Origin: Nitrospirae bacterium JdFR-85
Lineage (GTDB): Bacteria; Nitrospirota; Thermodesulfovibrionia; Thermodesulfovibrionales; JdFR-85
Assembly: GCA_002011745.1 (NCBI GenBank)
Contig: MTOU01000027.1
Coordinates: 1 to 64,000, forward strand
DNA: 64,000 nt
Direction of reading: 5' to 3'
The notes below the pieces were generated by a model. It searched no databases. It was not told the DNA's origin and was given only the letters and a program-made list of their open reading frames with translations. Both the position numbers and the translations under genes were made by a program. Below, in pieces: positions 7,672-15,992 of the stretch (its first letter is position 1; each line of letters opens with the position of its first letter).

Positions 7672-8956
7672 CTGCTCCTCCCCTGGAAGATGTTGTTACC
7701 ATCTCTGCAGCTGCTCCTGAGAGTGCTTCTGCCAGCAACTCCATTATGTCTACGATCTTTATCTTCCTCTCATATCCTTCCATCGCCTCATTCAACTTGG
7801 CATAACAGGCTGGACAGCTTAAAACAAGTCTGTCTGCCCCTTTTCTTACTGCCTCATCTATGGTGAGTCTCCCGATGGCTATTGCATTCTCGTGAAATAC
7901 TTTCCTTGCAGCCCCACCTGCTCCACAACATCGGGAGTTTTTTTCATGCCTGTCCAGTTCTATGAGTTCTACTCCCTCAATACTTCTGAGAACCTCTCTG
8001 GGAGCCCTTACAATCCCCATACCCCTGCTCAGATAACAGGGGTCATGGTATATAATCCTTCCAGAGAGTCTCCTTAGCCTTGTTCTGGCCTTTCTCAGTA
8101 TCGGAAGTATAAACTCTGTTATATGAAGTACTTTAAAAGGAAGCGGGCCTCCATAGAATACTGGCCAGTCTTTTGCCATCATATTAAGACAGCAGGGGCA
8201 GGAACAGACAAGGTACTGTACGCCTCTTCTCTGGTAGGAATCCACTAATCTCTTCACGATATCCTGGAGCATATCATGTTGCCCTGTAATAAAGAGGGGG
8301 AAACCACAACAGACCTCTTCCTCATTATTCAGCATCGTGAACTCCACCCCAAGAGATGCCAGTACCACCACATCTCCTCTTACCATCGGCTCTGCCTCAT
8401 AGGCACCTGTACAGCCAGCATAATAGGCAACAGGGGCGGTGTCCTTCAGGTTGACCCATTCTGGAAACCACCCCTTGAATCTCTCAGACATGGGTTTACC
8501 ATAGGGATTCCCTGTGTTCTCTATGTTATAAGGAATCTCCCTCTGAGAACCCAAGGGACCAAGCCCCCTCTTGACCATCTCTCTTCTTAGTGTAGGCCAT
8601 AGCCTCTGGGTATTGATACCTGAGGGGCAGAACTGTCCACATGCCCCACAGGTAGTACACTCATATATCGCCTTCGTGAATTCCTCAAGTAATCTCCTAT
8701 CTATCTCTTTTCTGCCAAAGAGTCTCGCCTTAAGACTGTCTGTAGCCTTTATAAATTCTCTGTACACCCTGAGCTTCTCTGGGGGCGAGATATCTGGATT
8801 CTTTGTCACCTCCTGGACAGGACAGTACCTCAAACACTCACCACACTGGGTGCATGCATCAATCTCTGCCACCTGCTCTGGAGAGAGTTCTTTTACAAAG
8901 GATTCTTTTGGCAATTCAATCTCCTTCTTCAGGGCCTCTATCCCTTGCCGAGGCAA
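7658..8956 (-). CDS. hdrD: Heterodisulfide reductase subunit D-like protein
   Basis: A 432-residue protein with the HdrD architecture: two ferredoxin-type [4Fe-4S] sites (Cys35/38/41/45 and Cys100/103/106/110) followed by two CCG domains (Cys182, 216/217, 251-256; then Cys307, 343/344, 381/384). In methanogens these CCG domains hold the noncubane cluster that reduces CoM-S-S-CoB. Relatives also serve glycolate, lactate and sulfur-compound oxidoreductases, so domain content alone does not fix the substrate. Its translation is coupled to an HdrE-like cytochrome b upstream and to cysteate synthase downstream, supporting a coenzyme M disulfide. No ATG is available near the N-terminus; the frame opens after a TAA and TTG at 8956 is the likely start. 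Confidence 0.8.
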   Translation of the reverse strand: MPRQGIEALKKEIELPKESFVKELSPEQVAEIDACTQCGECLRYCPVQEVTKNPDISPPEKLRVYREFIKATDSLKARLFGRKEIDRRLLEEFTKAIYECTTCGACGQFCPSGINTQRLWPTLRREMVKRGLGPLGSQREIPYNIENTGNPYGKPMSERFKGWFPEWVNLKDTAPVAYYAGCTGAYEAEPMVRGDVVVLASLGVEFTMLNNEEEVCCGFPLFITGQHDMLQDIVKRLVDSYQRRGVQYLVCSCPCCLNMMAKDWPVFYGGPLPFKVLHITEFILPILRKARTRLRRLSGRIIYHDPCYLSRGMGIVRAPREVLRSIEGVELIELDRHEKNSRCCGAGGAARKVFHENAIAIGRLTIDEAVRKGADRLVLSCPACYAKLNEAMEGYERKIKIVDIMELLAEALSGAAAEMVTTSSRGGADEPF

Positions 8957-9587
8957 AGGTTATCAGCACAGGTGCAGTAAACAGATGTGCGGGCAGAAGA
9001 AGCAGAAATAGGAGAAACCCACCATAATGGACCGAAAACAGTATATCAAGAGGAAACTCTTCTGGTCTGAAAGTCACAAGGCCCATGGTAAATACCTTCA
9101 CCTGAATGATATCGATCCTGTGAATATATCTCATTGCAAGACCACTTACTCCAAGAAGACCGATCAGACTGATGAGGAGAAGATTGTATCGGGACACATA
9201 CTCCACCTTTTTAAACAAGACCTTTATCACCATGATATAAACCAGTGAAGTAACCATCACAATACCTGTAAAGGAGCTGAAAGGGTAAAGACAGAACACT
9301 GCAGATGGAACAGGATAGGTAAAAAACCTGAGATGGATAAAGAGTACTATAAGCAGAGATACATGGAAGACCCACTCGCCAAACCATATTAAAGGGCTTG
9401 ACCTGAAGAGTCTGCCTAAGAAGACAACATCCAGCAACCCCTTGGGCAATGATATCAGAAGAGGCCGGTTCTTTTCATACAATGCCTTCCTTCCAGTGGC
9501 AGTCATAATAAGATAGGCCTTCCAGCATACCCTCGCAAGGGTTACTGTAAATACCAAGTATGAAACCAGATATATTAAAAGCTTCAT
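8916..9587 (-). CDS. hdrE: HdrE/NarI-like membrane cytochrome b subunit
   Basis: About 223 residues with five to six hydrophobic segments. Histidines suited to heme b ligation are seen at WVFHVSLLIVLFIHLRF (two His ten residues apart), MRYIHRID, SVHYGG and LLPAHLFT; the last two are 14 residues apart, like the paired ligands of NarI. I infer a membrane cytochrome b passing electrons between quinone and the HdrD-like partner, as HdrE does in Methanosarcina. ATG 9587 is chosen; an in-frame TTG at 9599 would overlap the preceding stop, and neither has a clear Shine-Dalgarno. The 3' end overlaps hdrD by 41 bases. Confidence 0.75.
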   Translation of the reverse strand: MKLLIYLVSYLVFTVTLARVCWKAYLIMTATGRKALYEKNRPLLISLPKGLLDVVFLGRLFRSSPLIWFGEWVFHVSLLIVLFIHLRFFTYPVPSAVFCLYPFSSFTGIVMVTSLVYIMVIKVLFKKVEYVSRYNLLLISLIGLLGVSGLAMRYIHRIDIIQVKVFTMGLVTFRPEEFPLDILFSVHYGGFLLFLLLLPAHLFTAPVLITFASARDRGPEEGD

Positions 9588-9588
9588 T

Positions 9589-9894
9589 TTATTTTTCAAA
9601 TTCGATCTTTACATCTCTTGGTACATTGAACCCTGCCTCAACCTCCAGTGCCTTAAGAATTGCTATGGGCAGTGGACAACTAATGTGCCTCAAACACTGA
9701 AATCCCTCTTTAAAGACCTGAGAGCGTTTGTTAGAGAGGTCCTCTGTACTGAGAACCCTCAGTCTTTCTGCAAGCCTCTGTACCATCTCACATTCAGACT
9801 CCAGCAGAAGCTCAAAAGAGCCATTGTTGCCTTTTCTTACCTCAACAGTACTCATAAAGCCACAGGCACCTGCATCCACTTTCAGCTTTGCCAT
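9589..9894 (-). CDS. Small Cys-containing conserved protein of the methyltransferase cluster
   Basis: A 101-residue soluble protein. Visible features are an N-terminal DAGACGFMSTVEV segment, an ESECEMVQRLAERL helix with one Cys, a CLRHISCPLPIAILKALE segment with two Cys, and a C-terminal FNVPRDVKIEFE. It starts 1 base after the RACE stop and its own stop overlaps the start region of the cytochrome b gene. I recall similar small proteins near corrinoid methyltransferase genes but cannot name a proven function. A cofactor-binding or Fe-S chaperone role is conceivable from the four cysteines; this is inference. Confidence 0.65.
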   Translation of the reverse strand: MAKLKVDAGACGFMSTVEVRKGNNGSFELLLESECEMVQRLAERLRVLSTEDLSNKRSQVFKEGFQCLRHISCPLPIAILKALEVEAGFNVPRDVKIEFEK

Positions 9895-9895
9895 A

Positions 9896-11869
9896 TTAAC
9901 CCCTGATACTTATATGAAGATTCTTTTTTTCAAAAAGCGATTTTAGATGGGGAAAGGAGTCCTTCATATGAGGTATATGCATTGCCTGCATAAATTCCCT
10001 TTCAAAGTCGGGCTCAACCGCAATCTCCATGAATTCCACCCATCTTGCCCTCTCAGATGCCTCTCTTCTTTTCTCCCTGTTCAGAAGGGCCATTCTCGCT
10101 CCATCACCTGCTGCATTGCCCACTGCATAGACCCTCTTAATATCACAATCAGGAAACATTCCCAATGTAAGTGCAGATTCTCTGTCAATATAACTGCCAA
10201 AGGCACCTGCAAGTATGACTCTATCCAACTTCTGTATCCCCATCTTCTTCATCATCAGTTTTGCACCTGCATAAAGAGCTGCTTTTGCCAACTGCAGCGC
10301 CCTCACATCTGCCTGTGTTATTGTAATATCAGTTCCGATTGATGTCTCCTCGGCCCAGGCCAGCACATACTCTGGTTTGCCATCAGAGTCGAGTCTGATC
10401 CTGGGGGTATCCAGTCCCTTAACAAACTTGCCTGTTTTATCAATTATTCCTGCCTTAAACATCTCTGCAACCGCATCAATGATGCCTGAACCACAGATAC
10501 CCTTTGCATTCACCTCCTGTAAATAAGTATGCCAGTCTGCCTTACCTATCACCTTGTAATAACATTCCTTAGTTTCAGGGTCAATCCTCACCTTCTCTAT
10601 GGCACCTGGTGCTGCCCGCATACCAAACTTAATCTGGGCTCCTTCAAAGGCCGGGCCTGTGGCACAGGAGGTGGAGCATATCCTCTGCCTGTTGCCAAGC
10701 AGGAGCTCCCCATTTGTCCCTATATCAATAATCAGTACGATTTCATCTTGATTATAAGGCTCCTCAGCTATAAGTACTCCCACATTGTCTGCACCAACAA
10801 ATCCTGCCTCAAGGGGAAGTACATGTAGATAAGCACCAGGGCTTATGTTTATCCCTATGTCCCTTGCCTTGAGATCAATACTGTGTTGAAGGGCAGGTAT
10901 AAATGGTGAACGTCCGATGTACTCAGGATTAAGCCCCAGAAATATGTGGTGCATTGCGGTGTTGAAAACCACTGTCATATCCACTATGGCAGTCCCTCCG
11001 TCTTTCCCATCAGTCCTCAGGTCTGCAGTCACATTCCTGATAATCTCATTCAGGCCTTCAATTATTGCAGACTGCATCTTCTGTAGCCCTTCAGGATTGG
11101 TCATTGCATAGGTTATGCGGGACATAACATCCTCTCCATAAGGTACCTGTGGATTCATCATTGATTCGGTATTAATAACCTTACCAGTGTTGAGGTCACA
11201 GAGATAACCTACCACTGTGGTGGTTCCTATATCCACGGCAATTCCATAGGAGTTTTCAACAAAACCAGGTTCTACCTTTATCACCTCTCTGTCCATCCAG
11301 ACTGATACAGTTGCCCTCCACTGTCCTTTCCTCAGGACATCTTGGAGTTCCTTCAGTGCATAATAGTCAAAGGAGAGCCCTTTAAGACCGTATTTTTCCT
11401 CAAGGAAATCCAGTACCCTCTCCATGTCACCAGTAGTCATCTCCTCTAAGGAGGGAGGTTTCAGTTCAATGTTGTATTTTTTTACTGCAGGGTCAAGGGT
11501 TATGGAGAGTTCCTTTGCCGCCTTTCTGACCACCTGTTTGCCTGCCCTTGATCTTTCAGGAACGAATATCTTTAAGTCTCCATGTATCTCTGCTGCACAG
11601 GCAAGCCTTATATTAGGTCCATCCTCTGGTTTGATATGTTTGAGTTCCTCCCCTGTAATGGGTGACAGGTGATGCATACCAGATTCAATATTATCCTTCT
11701 CAAAGAACCCTACCTCTACTCTCACCTTACACTTTCCACATACCTTCTTGCCTCCACAGAGCCCTTCAATATCCACACCGAGTACCTGGGCAGCCTCAAG
11801 AAGGGTCTTCCCTTCCTGTATCTCGCCTCTTCTTCCAGCAGGCTGGAAAATCACCCTGTGTCTCTTCAT
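9896..11869 (-). CDS. Reductive activator of corrinoid proteins (RACE; 2Fe-2S plus ASKHA domain)
   Basis: A 657-residue two-part protein. The N-terminal ferredoxin has a 2Fe-2S ligand set CGGKKVCGKC plus a later Cys (Cys38, 44, 47, 91). The rest is a DUF4445-type ASKHA ATPase: YGIAVDIGTTTVVGYL near residue 210, a second phosphate site LIIDIGTNGELLLG, and ILAGAFGSYIDRESALTLG near the C-terminus. RACE proteins use ATP to reduce inactive cob(II)alamin on corrinoid proteins to cob(I)alamin. The gene carries its own GGGAGGT site. It follows a strong hairpin that separates it from the methyltransferase genes upstream, so its expression may be partly uncoupled from theirs. Confidence 0.93.
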   Translation of the reverse strand: MKRHRVIFQPAGRRGEIQEGKTLLEAAQVLGVDIEGLCGGKKVCGKCKVRVEVGFFEKDNIESGMHHLSPITGEELKHIKPEDGPNIRLACAAEIHGDLKIFVPERSRAGKQVVRKAAKELSITLDPAVKKYNIELKPPSLEEMTTGDMERVLDFLEEKYGLKGLSFDYYALKELQDVLRKGQWRATVSVWMDREVIKVEPGFVENSYGIAVDIGTTTVVGYLCDLNTGKVINTESMMNPQVPYGEDVMSRITYAMTNPEGLQKMQSAIIEGLNEIIRNVTADLRTDGKDGGTAIVDMTVVFNTAMHHIFLGLNPEYIGRSPFIPALQHSIDLKARDIGINISPGAYLHVLPLEAGFVGADNVGVLIAEEPYNQDEIVLIIDIGTNGELLLGNRQRICSTSCATGPAFEGAQIKFGMRAAPGAIEKVRIDPETKECYYKVIGKADWHTYLQEVNAKGICGSGIIDAVAEMFKAGIIDKTGKFVKGLDTPRIRLDSDGKPEYVLAWAEETSIGTDITITQADVRALQLAKAALYAGAKLMMKKMGIQKLDRVILAGAFGSYIDRESALTLGMFPDCDIKRVYAVGNAAGDGARMALLNREKRREASERARWVEFMEIAVEPDFEREFMQAMHIPHMKDSFPHLKSLFEKKNLHISIRG

Positions 11870-11893
11870 CCAGAAACCTCCCTATATGTTATG

Positions 11894-11944
11894 AAAAAGC
11901 GGTGGGTCCCCTTTAGGAGGGGCGGAGGGGGCGCGGGACCCACC
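11894..11944 (-). terminator. Strong intercistronic hairpin with T-run (terminator or attenuator)
   Basis: On the minus strand a perfect 10-bp stem, GGTGGGTCCC (11944-11935) pairing with GGGACCCACC (11910-11901), encloses a GC-rich 24-base loop and is followed by GCTTTTT. It lies 25 bases before the RACE start codon. It would end most transcripts leaving the methyltransferase module. Confidence 0.7.
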
Positions 11945-11945
11945 T

Positions 11946-11966
11946 GTCCGTGGTAAGACCACGGAC
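11946..11966 (-). other. Perfect 9-bp hairpin with a 3-base loop, overlapping a stop codon
   Basis: GTCCGTGGT (11946-11954), a 3-base loop, ACCACGGAC (11958-11966). It overlaps the TAG of the QueG-like gene and is directly followed on the minus strand by the terminator-like hairpin. Tandem hairpins of this kind can protect the 3' end of the upstream message or modulate read-through. Confidence 0.65.
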
Positions 11967-12598
11967 TAAAGCTTCTGTCTTCCATAAGGACAGATATTGA
12001 TACAGACCCCACAGTTAGGCTTCTTCTCAAACCTCCTCCTAGTCTTCTTAAATTCATCACACTTTTTGTAGTCCACAAGCAGAGGAAAGGGTTCACTCCG
12101 TGACCATTCCACCCCACTTATTGCTCCGGAAGGACAGTACTTCACACAGAGATCACAGTCCTTACAGCCCGATACAACCACTGGTTCATCTGGTTCAAAG
12201 GGTGCATCTGTGAGCACTGTTGCCCAGGATAGTCTCGGGCCATACTCCCTGTTGATTAAGAGCCCGTTCTTACCTATCCATCCAAGTCCTGCACAGGTGG
12301 CAGCGGTTTTATGACAGAAGAGTCCATACAGTCTGCTTATAAACTTTCCATTCCTCCTGTCTGAATCAGGAGGGATGGAAAGAAACCTGTATCCCTTCTG
12401 TCTCAGATAACTCTCTGCCTTCTTCTGTAGCATGATCAACTGCTTCACTGTAACTGCATTCAGATTTCTCTTCACCCCGATTGATACAGCCCTCTTAAGA
12501 TGCATAATATCCCCTTTCAGCGCAGGTGATATATCCCCTACACCCACCACTGTAGCACCAGACTCAATCAGGATGCTTTTCAGTTCATCTGCCTTCAA
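11966..12598 (-). CDS. QueG-like double 4Fe-4S cluster protein (corrinoid-associated)
   Basis: A 210-residue protein of the epoxyqueuosine reductase-like group. Seen: CAGLGWIGKNGLLINREYGPRLSW (the B12/active-site region of QueG relatives, key GWIGKNGLL), then CKDCDLCVKYCP and a second set KKC...NCGVCINICPYG, enough ligands for two [4Fe-4S] clusters. QueG itself uses cobalamin in tRNA queuosine synthesis, but the C-terminal HEAT repeats are absent and the gene sits in a corrinoid methyltransferase operon. I infer a role in corrinoid reduction or activation. The start appears to be TTG at 12598, overlapping the corrinoid protein gene by 14 bases; the N-terminal LKADELKSILIESGA fits the family. 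Confidence 0.75.
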   Translation of the reverse strand: MKADELKSILIESGATVVGVGDISPALKGDIMHLKRAVSIGVKRNLNAVTVKQLIMLQKKAESYLRQKGYRFLSIPPDSDRRNGKFISRLYGLFCHKTAATCAGLGWIGKNGLLINREYGPRLSWATVLTDAPFEPDEPVVVSGCKDCDLCVKYCPSGAISGVEWSRSEPFPLLVDYKKCDEFKKTRRRFEKKPNCGVCINICPYGRQKL

Positions 12599-13283
12599 TC
12601 CTGTTTGCCTCTGCCTCCTGTCTCATCTTTCTGAGAGAGCTGATCATATTTATCGCCTCTTTAAGGGCATTATTTGCGTCAGGAGCATAACCATCAGCAC
12701 CCCATTTGTCTGCCAGTTCTTTTGAAACAGGTGCCCCACCAATCATGATCTTCACATCCGGATTCTTTTGTTTCAGTTTCTCTATCACCTTTTGCATTCC
12801 CACCATTGTGGTAGTCATCATTGCAGACAGACACACAAGATCAGAGTCTGTCCTAAGCTGCTCCTCTACAAATTTATCAAGGGGCACGTCTCTTCCCAGG
12901 TCATAGACAGTAAAGCCTGCAACATCAAACATCATCTTCACTATATTTTTGCCGATATCATGAACATCCCCCTCAACCGTTCCAATAACCACAGAACCCT
13001 TCACCCCAAGGTCCATCTTCTTCACATGGGGCTTCAGGATATCCAGACCTGCATAAAGTGCGTCTGCACACATCAGAAGCTCAGGAACAAAGTATTCCTG
13101 TTCTTCAAAAAGCCTACCCACCTCTTCCATTCCTGAGACAAGGCCCTCAAATATTGCTTCATTCGCATCCATTCCAAACTCAACCGCCTCCTGTGCAGCC
13201 TCCCTCACAGCATCCTCGTCATACTGAATAACCCCGTTCTTCAGTCTGTCAAGGATCTCCCTCTTCTTTTCTTCTGTCAACAT
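12585..13283 (-). CDS. Methyl-carrying corrinoid protein (MtaC/MtbC/MttC-like)
   Basis: A 232-residue B12 shuttle protein. The N-terminal helical cap (residues 1-90) reads EAVEFGMDANEAIFEGLVSGMEEVGRLFE and EYFVPELLMCADAL. The Rossmann B12 domain holds the base-off cobalamin signature GTVEGDVHDIGKNIV with the cobalt-ligating His108, then SAMMTTTM and IGGAPVS. Such proteins carry a methyl group on cobalt between a methyl donor methyltransferase and an acceptor methyltransferase. The neighbours on each side, an MtaA-like and an MtrH-like protein, are the likely partners. GGAGGT precedes the ATG. Confidence 0.93.
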   Translation of the reverse strand: MLTEEKKREILDRLKNGVIQYDEDAVREAAQEAVEFGMDANEAIFEGLVSGMEEVGRLFEEQEYFVPELLMCADALYAGLDILKPHVKKMDLGVKGSVVIGTVEGDVHDIGKNIVKMMFDVAGFTVYDLGRDVPLDKFVEEQLRTDSDLVCLSAMMTTTMVGMQKVIEKLKQKNPDVKIMIGGAPVSKELADKWGADGYAPDANNALKEAINMISSLRKMRQEAEANRIEGR

Positions 13284-13286
13284 AAT

Positions 13287-14321
13287 CTAACCTCCATAGT
13301 TTGTTATTTCATCCATCATCGCCTTCATGTTTTCGGGTGGTACAGTGGGCCAGATATCACAGCCCGGCCATACCGCAGAAACCCCTTCTTCAATACACCT
13401 TCCTATGGTGCTTCTGACCAGTTCAGTGTCTCCTCTGACCAGCACATTGTAGGGGTCATAGTTGCCGAATATAAGGGCATCCCTGCCAAGTTTCTTCCTT
13501 GTTTCTGAGATATCATTCTTCTGGTCAACACTTATCGCCTTTGTACCAGACTCCATCATAAAGCCCACTATATCATTGGTCTTACCACAGATATGGAGCA
13601 CAGTGTTCCCCTTCAGTTCTCTAAAGACCTTCTGTAAATAGGGCAATATAAGGGACTTAAACACTCTGGGGCTGAGGACATCTGAGGTCGCCCCCATCTC
13701 CCTGACAGTGATATAATCAACACCAGCACTCTCATACTCCTTCGCAACCATGACTATCACATCCGCAAGCAGGTCAAGGAGCCTCCCCACCTTGTCAGGT
13801 TTTTTGAATGAGAGTTTCAGAAGTTCATTCAGTTCCATGATCTGTCCTGCCAGGGTAAAAGGCCCCAGGACATAGGTACCCACTGCGTATTCTCCTCCTA
13901 TCTCCTCCTGTAGGAGTTTGATTGCCTCCTTCACAAGCTGAATCCTTCCCTTCTGCAAAAGGTCCTTGGAGATCTCTATCTCCATCTCCTCTTCATTATG
14001 GATTATCTTCTCCTTTATAGTAGGGTAGAGGATATCCTCTGAGTGTGCATAGACATTTATCTCACACCCCAGTGCCTCTGCTTCCACTGTGAGGTCAAAG
14101 GGTACAACAGCAGATTCAAAACCGAAGAATTTGGGAGTAGTGGCGGCGGATTCTGCCATCTTTTTTGCATCCAGATGCACAGTTGCAAATCTGTAACCGA
14201 GCTGGTTCAGACCCTCTGTGGTAATATTCCCCATCCCACTGAAACAGGGTACCCTGTCTATCTCTTCCCCTCTGAATAGTCGTAGAATCCGTTCCTTTGA
14301 ACTAATTGTTGAGACTGCCAT
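13287..14321 (-). CDS. MtaA/MtbA-like methylcobamide:coenzyme M methyltransferase, copy 2
   Basis: A 344-residue protein of the uroporphyrinogen decarboxylase-fold methyltransferase group (MtaA, MtbA, CmuA). It retains the zinc ligands expected of thiol-activating members: His243-x-Cys245 (LHICGKTND) and Cys321 (WPGCDIWP). In MtaA/MtbA this zinc binds coenzyme M thiolate, which accepts the methyl group from methyl-cobamide. True uroporphyrinogen decarboxylases lack this triad. ATG 14321 (MAVSTISSKERIL) is chosen because GGAGAGG lies just upstream; a longer start has no such site. Only 3 bases separate it from the corrinoid protein gene. Ether-type or other thiol acceptors remain possible. Confidence 0.85.
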   Translation of the reverse strand: MAVSTISSKERILRLFRGEEIDRVPCFSGMGNITTEGLNQLGYRFATVHLDAKKMAESAATTPKFFGFESAVVPFDLTVEAEALGCEINVYAHSEDILYPTIKEKIIHNEEEMEIEISKDLLQKGRIQLVKEAIKLLQEEIGGEYAVGTYVLGPFTLAGQIMELNELLKLSFKKPDKVGRLLDLLADVIVMVAKEYESAGVDYITVREMGATSDVLSPRVFKSLILPYLQKVFRELKGNTVLHICGKTNDIVGFMMESGTKAISVDQKNDISETRKKLGRDALIFGNYDPYNVLVRGDTELVRSTIGRCIEEGVSAVWPGCDIWPTVPPENMKAMMDEITNYGG

Positions 14322-14337
14322 ATCACCTCTCCTTTCC

Positions 14338-15303
14338 TTATTGTTTTTTGGCCTTCTTTCTGATTCCACCCTCTATAAGTTTTTCTATAAAATCTGAGAA
14401 GTATTTTCTGATTGGAAGTGAATTGTTCTCTGGTATCTCCTTTGTCTCCTCATATACCAGGGTTGAAAGGAGTATATGTGCTGTTGCCACTGCTGGGAAG
14501 ATCCTTGAGGCTGTTACAATGGGACCATAAAAGTTAAAGTCACTCCATAGGGCTGTGGACATAGCCTGTGCCACTGCATCCATTGCCCTGAATCCCTCAA
14601 GACCCCAGACCTCCTTAGCCTCCTTCCACATATGGGTTCCATTGGAGTATGCACCACCACAGGGAAGTCCCAGCTTCTCTTTTATCATCCTGTTTGCTAT
14701 CAATGAAAAAGAGGTTGCAGGCAGGTTCATTACAGAGGTATCCACTATTATGGTCTCAAAACCGTCAGCACCCTGTTCAAGCAGCCTCTCAAGGGACTTA
14801 ACCCTTCCGAAAGGAGTCTGATCCTGGTCATCAAAGACCTGTACAACCACATGTTTTATACCAAGGTCTTTCAGCCTCTGTACCTGTCCCTTTATGTCCT
14901 TGTCCCAGGGGGTTATACTGTTGTAGAGGAATCTCTCCTGCAAGCCCAGCTTTGCCACATACTCTGCAACCTTTGTCCTTTTGTCTGCCACCCACATATC
15001 AATCCCGAAAGGCATATCAGTTGTTTCAAGATAAAAATCTATATATACCTGAGCCTCCTCAGGCGTATTTGCCACCATTGCTACCATGGCAGGAATGCCT
15101 GTAGATTTACTCAGCTCTTCCTGCCGTTTGATCAATTCAGATGCCCTTTTACGATCAAATTCTGCCTTTTTTCTGTCAAAAAGAATCCTGTCCTTGTTAT
15201 GAAACATTGAGGCGATCAGCAGTGGAGGATTCTCTCCAGGCTGTCCACCCACTTTCAGGTCACCTATTCTGAAGACCTTTTGCTCTGTCTGAAATCTGAA
15301 CAT
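14338..15303 (-). CDS. MtrH-family methyl-tetrahydropterin:corrinoid methyltransferase
   Basis: A 321-residue protein that resembles MtrH, the subunit of the archaeal Na+-translocating Mtr complex that takes the methyl group from methyl-tetrahydromethanopterin. Recognisable MtrH blocks: MFRFQTEQKVFRIGDLKVGGQPGENP, ELIKRQEELSKSTGIP, VYIDFYLETTDMPFGIDMW and FLYNSITPW. The membrane subunits (MtrA-G) are absent. Bacterial MtrH-like enzymes such as MtgA use tetrahydrofolate, which is the likely pterin here. ATG 15303 with AGGGGA upstream is preferred over TTG 15309. With the adjacent corrinoid protein it would exchange methyl groups with methyl-tetrahydrofolate. Confidence 0.88.
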   Translation of the reverse strand: MFRFQTEQKVFRIGDLKVGGQPGENPPLLIASMFHNKDRILFDRKKAEFDRKRASELIKRQEELSKSTGIPAMVAMVANTPEEAQVYIDFYLETTDMPFGIDMWVADKRTKVAEYVAKLGLQERFLYNSITPWDKDIKGQVQRLKDLGIKHVVVQVFDDQDQTPFGRVKSLERLLEQGADGFETIIVDTSVMNLPATSFSLIANRMIKEKLGLPCGGAYSNGTHMWKEAKEVWGLEGFRAMDAVAQAMSTALWSDFNFYGPIVTASRIFPAVATAHILLSTLVYEETKEIPENNSLPIRKYFSDFIEKLIEGGIRKKAKKQ

Positions 15304-15405
15304 ATCCAATCCCCTTTTAATTAGTATTAGTTACTCTCAGATATTTTCTGCATAGCAGGGGTATGAAAAGCTTAAACCCCTGCTATGCTTCTGAGAGCTT
15401 TCTAT

Positions 15406-15921
15406 CTAATAGATTCCACGGTCAAACTTCGGTGGTGGCAGATACTCCCACTCCTCACCTTTCATTATCTTCTGGGCCAGTTCAACACACTTCACAGCAT
15501 ACTCAAAGGCATAGGGAATTCCAGGACCATTGGGAACAAAGCCAGCAAGAATACAACCGACTGCTGCTGCCTCAAATACCTCCTCCACAGTTGCCCCTGC
15601 CTTTACAGCAGGAAGGACATGGATTATACATCTGGGTGACATATAGGCGACTCCACCTGCCATAAATATAAGTTCCTTTACCTTCCTTGAAAGCGCCCCG
15701 TCCTTCCACAGGGAATTATAAAAGTCTGCAAAGGTCTTTCCTGCCTCAGGATTCAACTGGTTGATCACCTTGAACATCCTTGGTGTAAACAACATCTTCT
15801 CTTCCATGTACTTATTTGCTTCTTCAGGTGTTAATTTCTGCTCTTCTGACATGGTTTCCTCCCTTTCTGTGCTCTCCGGCCTCATGGCCAGAAATTTTTT
15901 GAAACTCTCCAATATCCCCAT
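15406..15921 (-). CDS. Carboxymuconolactone decarboxylase/AhpD-like protein
   Basis: A 171-residue helical protein of the CMD/AhpD fold. The core reads KTFADFYNSLWKDGALSRKVKELIFMAGGVAYMSPRCIIHVLPAVKAGATVEEVFEAAAVG (key elements: LSRKVKELI, CIIH, AGAT..E). AhpD-type members carry a redox CxxC before the His; here only the second Cys of the pair is kept (SPRCIIH), so a disulfide reductase role is unlikely. A Shine-Dalgarno GGGGAGG precedes ATG 15921; an inner ATG at about 15853 is possible. It lies between two methyltransferase genes and is presumably part of the same methyl-transfer pathway, role unknown. Confidence 0.78.
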   Translation of the reverse strand: MGILESFKKFLAMRPESTEREETMSEEQKLTPEEANKYMEEKMLFTPRMFKVINQLNPEAGKTFADFYNSLWKDGALSRKVKELIFMAGGVAYMSPRCIIHVLPAVKAGATVEEVFEAAAVGCILAGFVPNGPGIPYAFEYAVKCVELAQKIMKGEEWEYLPPPKFDRGIY

Positions 15922-15992
15922 AATTTACCTCCCCTTTAAAGTCCTCCAAAACCTTCTCTATCACCTCCCTGTCTTTGATAGAGACTCTCTGC

